A stretch of 64,000 nucleotides of DNA from Xaviernesmea oryzae (GTDB taxonomy: Bacteria; Pseudomonadota; Alphaproteobacteria; Rhizobiales; Rhizobiaceae). The notes under the pieces were generated by a model. It was not told where the DNA came from. It made no database searches and was given only the letters and a program-made list of their open reading frames with translations. The position numbers and the translations under genes were made by a program. Of this stretch, positions 27,263-34,606 are shown piece by piece. The stretch's first letter is position 1. Each line of letters starts with the position of its first letter. The stretch covers positions 868,001 through 932,000 of the forward strand of contig NZ_FXAF01000002.1 of assembly GCF_900177415.1 (NCBI RefSeq). Reading direction: 5' to 3'.

Positions 27263-27814
27263 TCAGGCGAGGTTGCGATAGCGCCCGTCGAGATAGACCA
27301 GCGGTTCGATCCGCCTTTCCGGCAGGCTGATGGTCCTGATCTCGCCGATGAAGATCGTGTGCGACTGGTAGGAGATCGCATGGGCGGTCACGCAGTCGAA
27401 GGCGGCCAGGGCAGCCTCGAAGACCGGCGCGCCGGTGACCAGCGAAATCCAGCCGCCTTCGGTAAACCGCCCTTCCCTGTTTCCGGAACTCGCGAAGCGC
27501 GATGCCACCGCCTCGTCCTCCTGGGCAAGCACGTTGACGCAGAACACCCCTGCCCTGAGCAGCGGATCGTGGCTCGACGCCGATTTGTTGACGCAGACGA
27601 GCAGCGTCGGAGGATCGGCGGAAAGCGCGCTCGCCGAAGTGGCGACGAGCCCGTGAAGCGCCTCGCCGTCGCGGGTGGTGATCAGCGAAACGCCGGCGGG
27701 GAGCCTCCGCATGCCCTGCTTGAAGTTGACGGCGTCGGCAGCAACCGGCTCCGGCGGCCGAAGGCCGATCTTGATGTGCCGCGTATTCCATTCGACGTCC
27801 ATCATGTCCACCAT
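27263..27814 (-). CDS. Flavin reductase-like FMN-binding protein (first of a pair)
   Basis: The 183-residue protein has the split-barrel flavin reductase pattern: FKQGMRRLPAGVSLITTRDGEALHGLVATSASALSADPPTLLVCVNKSASSHDPLLRAGVFCVNVLA (about residues 31-97), with the C-terminal HTIFIGEIRTISLPERRIEPLVYLDGRYRNL. It should reduce FMN for the monooxygenase at 28367. In-frame ATGs at 27805 and 27802 are alternative starts. It follows the second reductase gene by 5 bp. Confidence 0.9.
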   Translation of the reverse strand: MVDMMDVEWNTRHIKIGLRPPEPVAADAVNFKQGMRRLPAGVSLITTRDGEALHGLVATSASALSADPPTLLVCVNKSASSHDPLLRAGVFCVNVLAQEDEAVASRFASSGNREGRFTEGGWISLVTGAPVFEAALAAFDCVTAHAISYQSHTIFIGEIRTISLPERRIEPLVYLDGRYRNLA

Positions 27815-27819
27815 CCCTG

Positions 27820-28338
27820 CTAACCTGCGCTATCCGGTGCCAGAGGAGCGAGGCGATAGTAACCTCCCCGGAATGTCACGAGCGGTTCCGCGGACGGATC
27901 GGCCACGACCCCGCTCAGCGTGCCGACCGCGATAACCGTGCCGTCGCGCTCGATAATCTCGTCGAGCCGGCAGTCGAAGGCGCCGACCGCCCCTTCGAGG
28001 ACCGGGGCTCCGGTCGCCAGCGGCTTCCAGACGGCGGTCGTGAACCGTTCGGCGCCCTTCAGGCCCGCCTTGCCGGAAAACACCGCGACAAGATCCTGAC
28101 GATTGGCCGGAAGATAACTGACGGAAAAACAGCGCCCTTCGCGCAGCGCCGAAAGCGCCGAGGTCCCGGCATCGATCGAGACCATGATCCTCGGCGGCCT
28201 GGCGCTGAGATGCGTCGCGGACAGGGCGAGGAAACCCGCCCAGCCCTGCTCTCCGGCAGCGGCGACGACCGCCGCTCCCACTGCCCGGTTGCCGATGGCT
28301 TTCCAGAAGCCCGGCACGTCGATGTCTGTGCCCGTCAT
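27820..28338 (-). CDS. Flavin reductase-like FMN-binding protein (second of a pair)
   Basis: This 172-residue protein has the same fold as its neighbour but is clearly divergent: FWKAIGNRAVGAAVVAAAGEQGWAGFLALSATHLSARPPRIMVSIDAGTSALSALREGRCFSVSYLPANRQDLVAVFSG, ending PLVTFRGGYYRL. The usual G-V-x-V/L-T/V-T segment is altered to GAAVVAA, so it may have another cofactor use or partner. Two adjacent reductases for one monooxygenase is unusual. It lies 28 bp after the monooxygenase gene. Confidence 0.85.
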   Translation of the reverse strand: MTGTDIDVPGFWKAIGNRAVGAAVVAAAGEQGWAGFLALSATHLSARPPRIMVSIDAGTSALSALREGRCFSVSYLPANRQDLVAVFSGKAGLKGAERFTTAVWKPLATGAPVLEGAVGAFDCRLDEIIERDGTVIAVGTLSGVVADPSAEPLVTFRGGYYRLAPLAPDSAG

Positions 28339-28366
28339 GGCGGCTTTTCCCGGACTCGAAAGCTGG

Positions 28367-29647
28367 TCAGAAGGCCATCACATTGTCGCGCAGCATGTCG
28401 TGGCTGTATTCGGTGCGGGTGGCGCCGCGCTTCTGCAGCGCCGGCACCAGCTCGTCGACGATCTGGCTGAGATAGCTGGGCTTCAGGTGACCGGTGATGA
28501 GGTAACCGTCGCCGCCGACTTCGGCCATCGCCTCGATAAGCTCGGCCGCGACGTCTTCCGGCGTGCCGACGATCGGCCAGCGCGGCGGCGACGTCACGAT
28601 CTGCCGCAGGGTCACGGCCGGATCCTTGAACTTCCCGAGGATGGTCTGCATGCCGTTGGTCTTGATTTCGCCGACCGGCGCATCGAGGTCGAACTTCGAG
28701 AAATCGATACCGGAAAGGAACGACATGGAGGCGAGCGCGTGCTGCATGCGCTTTTCGAGCATCTTCGGATAGTTCTGCTTGTATTCGTCCGCTTCCTGCC
28801 GGCTTTTGGTGATGACCGGGGCGACGGCGAACATCAGCTTGACCTTGGTCGGATCGCGGCCGAAGCTCACGGCATAGGACCGTACGTCGATGCAATACTG
28901 CTTCATCTCTTCGATATTCTCGGCGCTGCCCAGCACGACCTCGGCATTGCGGCCGGAGAATTTGCGGCCGCGCGGCGAGCCGCCGGGGGCGATCAGCAGT
29001 GGGCAGCCCTGCGGACTGCGCGGCACGTTCAGCGGCCCGCGGGACTTGTAATATTCCCCTTCGAAATTGACGGTCCTGACCTTCGATGGGTCGATGAACG
29101 TCTCGTCGTTGTTGACGACGGCGTCGGGCTCCCAGGCCCCCCACAGCTGCTTGACGAGATCGACGAACTCGTCGGCCATGTCGTAACGCTTGTCATGCTC
29201 GAACTGCTTGTCGTAGCCGAAGTTCTGGGCGGCCGCGTCACTGGTCGCCGTGACGATGTTCCAGGCCATGCGGCCGTTCGAATAGTGGTCGAGGGTCGCC
29301 ATGGAGCGGGCCAGGATCCAGGGCGGATAGAAGGTCGAGGTCATCGTGGTGGCGACGCCGAGCTTTTTCGTCGCTTCGAGGATATAGGGCGTGACGATGA
29401 CGGGATCGAATTTCGGCGTCATGGCCGCATGGCGCAGATAGAAGTCCATGTTGCCGCCGTAGGTATAGGGTATGGCGGACGTGTCTTCGAGAATCAGGAA
29501 GTCGAAGAAGGCCTGTTCGAGGCGCCGCGCCCCATCGCGAAAAATATCCGGCTTGGTCCAGTCGTAGCTCTTGGCGAAATTGGGCGTGTTCCAGCCCTGC
29601 ACGGTGATGCCCGGACCAAGGAACCATCCCAGATGGAAGGCGCACAT
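28367..29647 (-). CDS. NtaA/SnaA/DszA-family FMNH2-dependent monooxygenase
   Basis: The 426-residue protein has the hallmarks of this group: HLGWFLGPGITVQGWN at the N-terminus, LEDTSAIPYTYGGNMDFYLRHAAMTPKFDPVIVTPYI, ATLDHYSNGRMAWNIVTATSDAAAQNFG, and QGCPLLIAPGGSPRGRKFSGRNAEVVL. Relatives oxidise nitrilotriacetate, EDTA, dibenzothiophene sulfone and pristinamycin. The ATG at 29647 has AAGAGGGG eight bases ahead; the frame stays open to 29764 but without similarity. With a reductase pair downstream and hydrolytic genes upstream, it probably opens or dealkylates the imported substrate. It resembles the truncated protein at 1-431. Confidence 0.92.
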   Translation of the reverse strand: MCAFHLGWFLGPGITVQGWNTPNFAKSYDWTKPDIFRDGARRLEQAFFDFLILEDTSAIPYTYGGNMDFYLRHAAMTPKFDPVIVTPYILEATKKLGVATTMTSTFYPPWILARSMATLDHYSNGRMAWNIVTATSDAAAQNFGYDKQFEHDKRYDMADEFVDLVKQLWGAWEPDAVVNNDETFIDPSKVRTVNFEGEYYKSRGPLNVPRSPQGCPLLIAPGGSPRGRKFSGRNAEVVLGSAENIEEMKQYCIDVRSYAVSFGRDPTKVKLMFAVAPVITKSRQEADEYKQNYPKMLEKRMQHALASMSFLSGIDFSKFDLDAPVGEIKTNGMQTILGKFKDPAVTLRQIVTSPPRWPIVGTPEDVAAELIEAMAEVGGDGYLITGHLKPSYLSQIVDELVPALQKRGATRTEYSHDMLRDNVMAF

Positions 29648-29730
29648 ATCGAAACCCCTCTTGAAGACCGTTTTGATGGGAAAACGATAGCGGCACGCAC
29701 CGGGACGGCTGAAATTCAATCTCGCAAATC

Positions 29731-29751
29731 GTGTGATAAAAATCCGCGATG
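29731..29751 (-). promoter_or_regulatory. Shared GATAAAAA/CGCG element upstream of the monooxygenase gene
   Basis: ATCGTG-(11 bases)-CGCGAT forms an imperfect inverted repeat around a GATAAAAAT core, about 85-105 bp upstream of the monooxygenase start. The form fits the T-N11-A type of LysR operator. Compare 27006-27024 and 31771-31790. Confidence 0.42.
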
Positions 29752-29768
29752 ATCGCCGGTTCAAGGCA

Positions 29769-31679
29769 TCAGACGGTCACCAGATCTGCTGCCGCGGTTC
29801 CCGGCGCGCGCTCCCGGGGCGCGAACGACTTGCGCAGGTTGTCGACGAAGCTGCGGGCCGCATCGCTGAACGGCCCGTCGCGCCGGTGGGCGAGGCAGAT
29901 GGCGCGGACGATCTGCGGATCGCGGATTTCGTGCACCGACAGGTGCCGGCGGTCCTTGCTGGCCTTGAGCGCATTGGTCGGCAGGATGGTCGCATAACCG
30001 CCGATCTTCACGAGGCTGAGGGCCGCGGCCATGGAATCCACCTCCATACGCGGCTTGAGCGTGAGGTTGCGGCCCTGCAGGTGCTCCAGCAGAAGCGCGC
30101 GCAAGCCGTGCCGGCTCGATGGCAGGACGAGCGGCAGGTGGACGATGTCCGCCAGCGCGATCGGTCCCTCCGGCAGGAGGCCGGTATCGCTGTTGGTCAC
30201 CACCGCCATGCTGTCTTCCGCAAGGCAATGGAAGGCGATCTGGTCGTCGTTGACGTACCGGTCCACCAGGGCGAAATCGATCTTGCGGGTCCGCAGCCAT
30301 TGCAGCAGCGTCGGTGAATAGCCCTCGGCCACCTGCACCTCGCTTTCATTATGCAATCCGAGCCAGGCCTGCAGACCGTCGGCAAAACAGACGGCGGTGG
30401 AGCTCTCGTCGTCGAGCGCCGGTATCAGGCCGACCTTCAGTCGGCGCACCTGCCTGGAAACCGGCGCGCGCAACTGCTGGATCGCGAGGTTGAGGTCGTT
30501 CAGGAGCGGGCGCAGCAGGCCATAGAGGACATCCGCCCTCGGATTGGCTTCAAGCCCGTGGCGTACGCGCTCGAACAGCGGCCCACCGAGCTGGTCCTCG
30601 ATATTCTGCAGCCGGACCGTCATCGCCGGCTGGACGATGCACATGCGGTCGGCCGCCTTGTGGACATTGCCCTCTTCATAAAGGGCGACGAAGGAGCGGC
30701 AGTGCTTCAGCGACAACCGTTCATTGGGGATTTCGCCGGGGAATGCAGCGCTCAGGGAAGCCGAAACGGCAGGCTCGGAAAGCTGCTCGCGCAGCACGCT
30801 GGCGAGTTCCTGGGCTTCATGCGCGTGGCCGCGCGCCGACCAGATGGACAGGACGGGATCGAAGGCCGTTTCCGCGAGCCAGCCGCAGCTGAAATGCTGC
30901 GCGAGGGCGGGGTTGAGCAGGCTTGTGGGGATCAGGATGGCGAAATTGCGTTCCTGGCCTAAACCCGCGAGCAGCTCGTGCAGCGGCTCGCCTGACCATT
31001 CGAGATTGATGCGCGCCCGTTCGGCCAATGAGTTGAGCGGGCCGTGAAGGGCTTCGGGCAGCGCCGGCACTATGATGTCCCTACCGGCGAGACTTCCCGG
31101 ATTGACGGGCTGGGACACCCATCCCTGTTGCTGCGGGACACCCTGCACCAGCACCCATCGATCGCGGACCTGAATGAGGTCGCCGTCATCGGGAATGCTG
31201 AAGAAACCGGCCCTCAGGGCGGCAGAGGCATCCTTCGGATCATAGGTCGGAAAGAGCTGAAAATCCGTGCTGCCGTGCCAGCCCGCCAGCGATGGCGCGA
31301 GATCGAGCGGCGCGCCGGGAAAGCCGGCATGCAGGAGGACGGTCGGCGGCTTCCTGTTCGAGCCTGGCGGGAAGGCGCCCGCAACGATGTCCAGCGAGCG
31401 GTCCAGCCGTTCGATGAGCGGCCGCAGTATCTGGTAGACGTTAAGCCCCTCCGGCGTCACCACGATACCGGCACGGACCCGCCGGAAAAGCGGGACGCTG
31501 AATTCCTCGCCCATCGCCTTGGCATGGGCGCTGACGGTGGAATGGCTGAGGCCGAAGCGCTGGGCGATGCGCGTCACGCTCCCCTCCTGGACCAAGGCGA
31601 GGAAGGTGCGGATCTGGATGGAATTCACAACCAGGCGGCTTGACGGATCCAGATCGGAGGTCTCGAGCTGCAGGGGCAT
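29769..31679 (-). CDS. Tandem LysR-LysR fusion transcriptional regulator
   Basis: One uninterrupted frame encodes two complete LysR units (636 residues from the ATG at 31679). Unit 1: helix-turn-helix at about residues 19-80 (IQIRTFLALVQEGSVTRIAQRFGLSHSTVSAHAKAMGEEF), effector-like domain to about 310. Unit 2: helix-turn-helix at about 322-385 (LKHCRSFVALYEEGNVHKAADRMCIVQPAMTVRLQNIEDQLGGPLFERV), effector domain about 412-620 (VGLIPALDDES, FALVDRY, PLVLPSSRHGLRALL). Ordinary LysR proteins are about 300 residues. GAGGAG lies ten bases ahead of the ATG; a TTG at 31715 is a weaker start. It sits upstream of the monooxygenase on the same strand and probably controls the cluster. Confidence 0.9.
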   Translation of the reverse strand: MPLQLETSDLDPSSRLVVNSIQIRTFLALVQEGSVTRIAQRFGLSHSTVSAHAKAMGEEFSVPLFRRVRAGIVVTPEGLNVYQILRPLIERLDRSLDIVAGAFPPGSNRKPPTVLLHAGFPGAPLDLAPSLAGWHGSTDFQLFPTYDPKDASAALRAGFFSIPDDGDLIQVRDRWVLVQGVPQQQGWVSQPVNPGSLAGRDIIVPALPEALHGPLNSLAERARINLEWSGEPLHELLAGLGQERNFAILIPTSLLNPALAQHFSCGWLAETAFDPVLSIWSARGHAHEAQELASVLREQLSEPAVSASLSAAFPGEIPNERLSLKHCRSFVALYEEGNVHKAADRMCIVQPAMTVRLQNIEDQLGGPLFERVRHGLEANPRADVLYGLLRPLLNDLNLAIQQLRAPVSRQVRRLKVGLIPALDDESSTAVCFADGLQAWLGLHNESEVQVAEGYSPTLLQWLRTRKIDFALVDRYVNDDQIAFHCLAEDSMAVVTNSDTGLLPEGPIALADIVHLPLVLPSSRHGLRALLLEHLQGRNLTLKPRMEVDSMAAALSLVKIGGYATILPTNALKASKDRRHLSVHEIRDPQIVRAICLAHRRDGPFSDAARSFVDNLRKSFAPRERAPGTAAADLVTV

Positions 31680-31770
31680 TGCGACCGGTCTCCTCGACTC
31701 GATGTGCACAGGCAATGATCACTCCCGAAACGGCAGTGACAGCTCTTTCTCTCCTTGGCTCCCTGATGCG

Positions 31771-31790
31771 ATCCTATTTTTATCGTGACA
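31771..31790 (+). promoter_or_regulatory. Shared ATTTTTATC element upstream of the tandem LysR gene
   Basis: CGAT-(9 bases)-ATCG encloses CCTATTTTT about 95 bp upstream of the regulator start, in an AT-rich stretch of the 237-bp gap 31680-31916. The reverse strand reads CGATAAAAATAG, like the elements at 27006 and 29731. It may serve autoregulation. Confidence 0.38.
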
Positions 31791-31916
31791 GGATTCTACA
31801 CTCTCAGCTTCATTGCAAGAATAATATGCATTCGATTTAAATGAACAAAAAGCAGGCAAAAGCACTCACGCGCGCATACCGCCGAACTGGTGTCCGGTTT
31901 CCACGCATTCGCAGGC

Positions 31917-33278
31917 TCAATAGGCGTCGAGCTCGCGCTTTACGCGCTCGAGCACGTCCAGCCGGGGGCGGACGAATTCCGAACGCGTGCCTGAATTTCC
32001 GTCACCGGGCCTCGTCGTCGCAACCATGCCGATCTTGGTCACCGTGAGGTCTTCATGGACGGGATCGCACCGGTCGGCCTTCATGCCCGGAAGGACGATC
32101 ATGTCTTCATGGCCGCGGAAACGTGCTGCGAGAGACCATTCGACCTGGGTCCAGTCCTCCGGGTCGATGTCGTCCTCGATGGCGATCACCAGCTTGAACA
32201 GATTGACCTGGCCCATGGCCGCGATGATCGCGCGCTTGGCCTCGCCGAGCGCGGGCCGGTGCATGCTGATGACGGCATGCAGCCGCCCCATCCCGCCCTC
32301 CGTCACGAAGACGCGGCGAACCGAGGGAATGATCTTCTGAAGCGCGTGGCAAACCGTCACGCCGATCGCGACGCCGCCGAGAAGGCAGTGTTCGGGCGCA
32401 AAACCCGGCAGGATCGCCTGGTATATGGCGTCACGGCGATGGGTGATGCATTTCGCTTCGACGGCGATGCCAGGCCCGTAACGGACGTAGAAGCCGGGAA
32501 ATTCGGAAACCGCACCCTCGTCGATGAGTTCGCCCGGCTTCAGGACCGCCTCGATCACGATCTCTGCCTCGGCCGGCACTTCAAGGTCGACGGTCTTGCA
32601 TTTGACCAGGCGCAACGGTTCGCCGAGAATCGCCCCGACCGTATCGAATTCGTCGTCGCCGAGGCCGAGATAGAGCTGCGACCCGAGCATCATGGCGGGG
32701 TGGTTGCCGAGCACGACGGCGATTTCGAGATCCTGTTCGAGCTGCCGCGCGCGTTCCGCCATGATGGCCAGATGGTGGTTCTTGGCGATACCGGCCATCA
32801 TCCGGCTGCCGCCTTCCAACCGGAGGCGGGCGATGGAGACATTCCTTTTGCCGGTATCGGGATGTTTCGCGATGATGACCCCCGCCGTGATATACGGACC
32901 CGCCTCGTGCTCGAACCAGTAGGGAACCGGCAGCACCTTGCCGATGTCGAAAGGCAGGTTCACGGTCTCTTCCTGCACCGGCGCGTCCGACACAATGACC
33001 GGCGGCACCGGCGATTTCAGCGCGGCGATGCAATGCGCATCGAGCTCGCCGGCCGCGATGTCCAGCGCCTCCTCGAACCTCGCCCGGGAATTCAGCAGGT
33101 TGCCGACCACCGGCATGCCATGACCGCGCACGTTCTGGAAAAGCTGGGCCGGACCTTTGCCGCGCAGGCCGAGAACGGCGCTGATCTCGTATTCGAGATC
33201 CACCTTGCGATCGACCCTGTGCAGCGATCCGCTCGCCTCCAGCTTTTCGAGAAACGGCCTGAGTCCCTGATCCGTCAT
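31917..33278 (-). CDS. UbiD-family (prenylated-FMN) decarboxylase
   Basis: The 453-residue protein has UbiD features: GLRPFLEKLEASGSLHRVDRKVDLEYEISAVLG, NVSIARLRLEGGSRMMAG with the prFMN-site arginine, LGNHPAMMLGSQLYLGLGDDEF, GAVSEFPGFYVRYG with the catalytic-region Glu, and RVFVTEGGMGRLHAVISM. UbiD enzymes reversibly decarboxylate aromatic, heteroaromatic or acrylic acids and need prenylated FMN made by UbiX; no ubiX lies in this window. The start overlaps the stop of the carbamoylase gene by one base (TAATG), so the two hydrolases and this decarboxylase form one operon. A linked heterocyclic acid substrate is inferred. Confidence 0.9.
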   Translation of the reverse strand: MTDQGLRPFLEKLEASGSLHRVDRKVDLEYEISAVLGLRGKGPAQLFQNVRGHGMPVVGNLLNSRARFEEALDIAAGELDAHCIAALKSPVPPVIVSDAPVQEETVNLPFDIGKVLPVPYWFEHEAGPYITAGVIIAKHPDTGKRNVSIARLRLEGGSRMMAGIAKNHHLAIMAERARQLEQDLEIAVVLGNHPAMMLGSQLYLGLGDDEFDTVGAILGEPLRLVKCKTVDLEVPAEAEIVIEAVLKPGELIDEGAVSEFPGFYVRYGPGIAVEAKCITHRRDAIYQAILPGFAPEHCLLGGVAIGVTVCHALQKIIPSVRRVFVTEGGMGRLHAVISMHRPALGEAKRAIIAAMGQVNLFKLVIAIEDDIDPEDWTQVEWSLAARFRGHEDMIVLPGMKADRCDPVHEDLTVTKIGMVATTRPGDGNSGTRSEFVRPRLDVLERVKRELDAY

Positions 33279-34606
33279 TACTGTTCCACCGGCTTTGCGA
33301 GGGTAGGCAAGACGGAATGTCTCGCGGCATCCGGCCCGTCGCAAAGAAGAATTGCTTCGAAAAGGGTCGCCGCACCGGCGGCCAGGGCGGATGGTTCGCT
33401 CCATTCGTCCGGCCGGTGGCTCTTGCCGTCGACCGAGGGAATGAACACCATCGCAGCCGGTGCGATGCTCGCCATGAAGGCCGCGTCATGCCCGGCGCCG
33501 GATGCCATATCCAGCGTGGATAGACCGAGATCCCGGGCGGCGTGGCGCAAGACGGCGCGCAAGCCCGGATCGCAGGCGACGGGATTGCTGTCCGAGAGAA
33601 TATTGCAGCATTCGAGCCTGACCGCGCAGTTCTCGGCGATCACCGCCGCCTCGCGCTTGACCGCGACAATGAAGCGATCCATCGCCGGCCGCTCTTCCGC
33701 CCGTGCGTCGATGATGATGCGCATGGTGCGGGGCACGACGTTGGCCGCGTTCGGCGAAACCTCGACCACGCCGGACGTCGCGACGAAATGGCCGCGCCCC
33801 TGGTTGGCGATACGCTGGGCGAGCGAATTGACGAACACCATCATCTGCGCGCCGGCTATGCTCGCATCCCGCCTCAAATGCATCGGCGTCGTCCCGGCAT
33901 GGTCGGCCGAGCCTTCGAAGACGACTTCCATGCGCGTCACGCCGGCAATGCCGGAGACCACCCCGATATCTATCTCGCTTCGTTCGAGAACGGCGCCCTG
34001 CTCGATATGCAGTTCGAAGAAGGCGACGATGTCCCGCCGCAATATGTCGCCGAGACCTTCCGGCGTGCCGCCCATCCGGGCGATCGCGGCCGCGAGGCGC
34101 TCGCCGCCGGGGCCAGGATAGCCAAGCATCGCAGGCGTCAGCTTGCCCGTCATCGCCCGGCTGCCGACGCAGGACAGCCCGAAATCGCTCGGTTCTTCGG
34201 CGAGGAAATCGATGATCTCGAGATTGTGGCGCAGCCTGATGCCCCGTTCACGCAGCGAATGAACGATTTCAAGCCCGGTCATCACCCCGGCGGTTCCGTC
34301 GAAACGCCCGCCGTTCGGGACGGTATCGGAATGGGAGCCGATCATGATCGTCCCCGACGCCGGATCCATGCCCGAAAGATGCCCGATCATGTTGCCGGCG
34401 GCATCGACGCCGACCGTCAGCCCGGCCTCTTCGAAACAGGCCTTGATCCAGCGCCGGCCCTTCTCGAACATCGGCGTGAAGGACCGGCGGGTATAGGGGC
34501 GCGAGGGCTCGGTGATCTCCGCCAGATCCATCACCTTCTGCCAAAGCCGATCCGCGTCTATCGGCAGGTTGTCGGTGAACGGCGGTGACGGGACGCGCTG
34601 TTCCAT
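33278..34606 (-). CDS. M20-family Zn amidohydrolase (N-carbamoyl-L-amino acid hydrolase/allantoate amidohydrolase type)
   Basis: The 442-residue protein shows the dinuclear metal-site blocks of this family: MIGSHSDTVPNGGRFDGTAGVMTGLEIV (His, Asp), IDFLAEEPSDFGLSCVGSRAMTG (Glu-Glu), FFELHIEQGAVLE (His), and MASGAGHDAAFMAS (His near the C-terminus). Members remove a carbamoyl or ureido group from N-carbamoyl amino acids, beta-ureidopropionate or allantoate. It lies directly behind the cyclic amidohydrolase (one-base TGATG overlap), the standard order for stepwise opening of a hydantoin, dihydropyrimidine or allantoin ring. Confidence 0.92.
   Translation of the reverse strand: MEQRVPSPPFTDNLPIDADRLWQKVMDLAEITEPSRPYTRRSFTPMFEKGRRWIKACFEEAGLTVGVDAAGNMIGHLSGMDPASGTIMIGSHSDTVPNGGRFDGTAGVMTGLEIVHSLRERGIRLRHNLEIIDFLAEEPSDFGLSCVGSRAMTGKLTPAMLGYPGPGGERLAAAIARMGGTPEGLGDILRRDIVAFFELHIEQGAVLERSEIDIGVVSGIAGVTRMEVVFEGSADHAGTTPMHLRRDASIAGAQMMVFVNSLAQRIANQGRGHFVATSGVVEVSPNAANVVPRTMRIIIDARAEERPAMDRFIVAVKREAAVIAENCAVRLECCNILSDSNPVACDPGLRAVLRHAARDLGLSTLDMASGAGHDAAFMASIAPAAMVFIPSVDGKSHRPDEWSEPSALAAGAATLFEAILLCDGPDAARHSVLPTLAKPVEQ

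Noticed and set aside
31841..32047. Possible small basic protein beginning MNKKQAKALTRAYRR
   Set aside because: It overlaps the 3' end of the UbiD gene in antisense, has no clear ribosome site and changes into shadow-like sequence.
32055..34121. 688-codon open frame on the plus strand
   Set aside because: It crosses the UbiD and carbamoylase genes in antisense and shows no recognisable domain.
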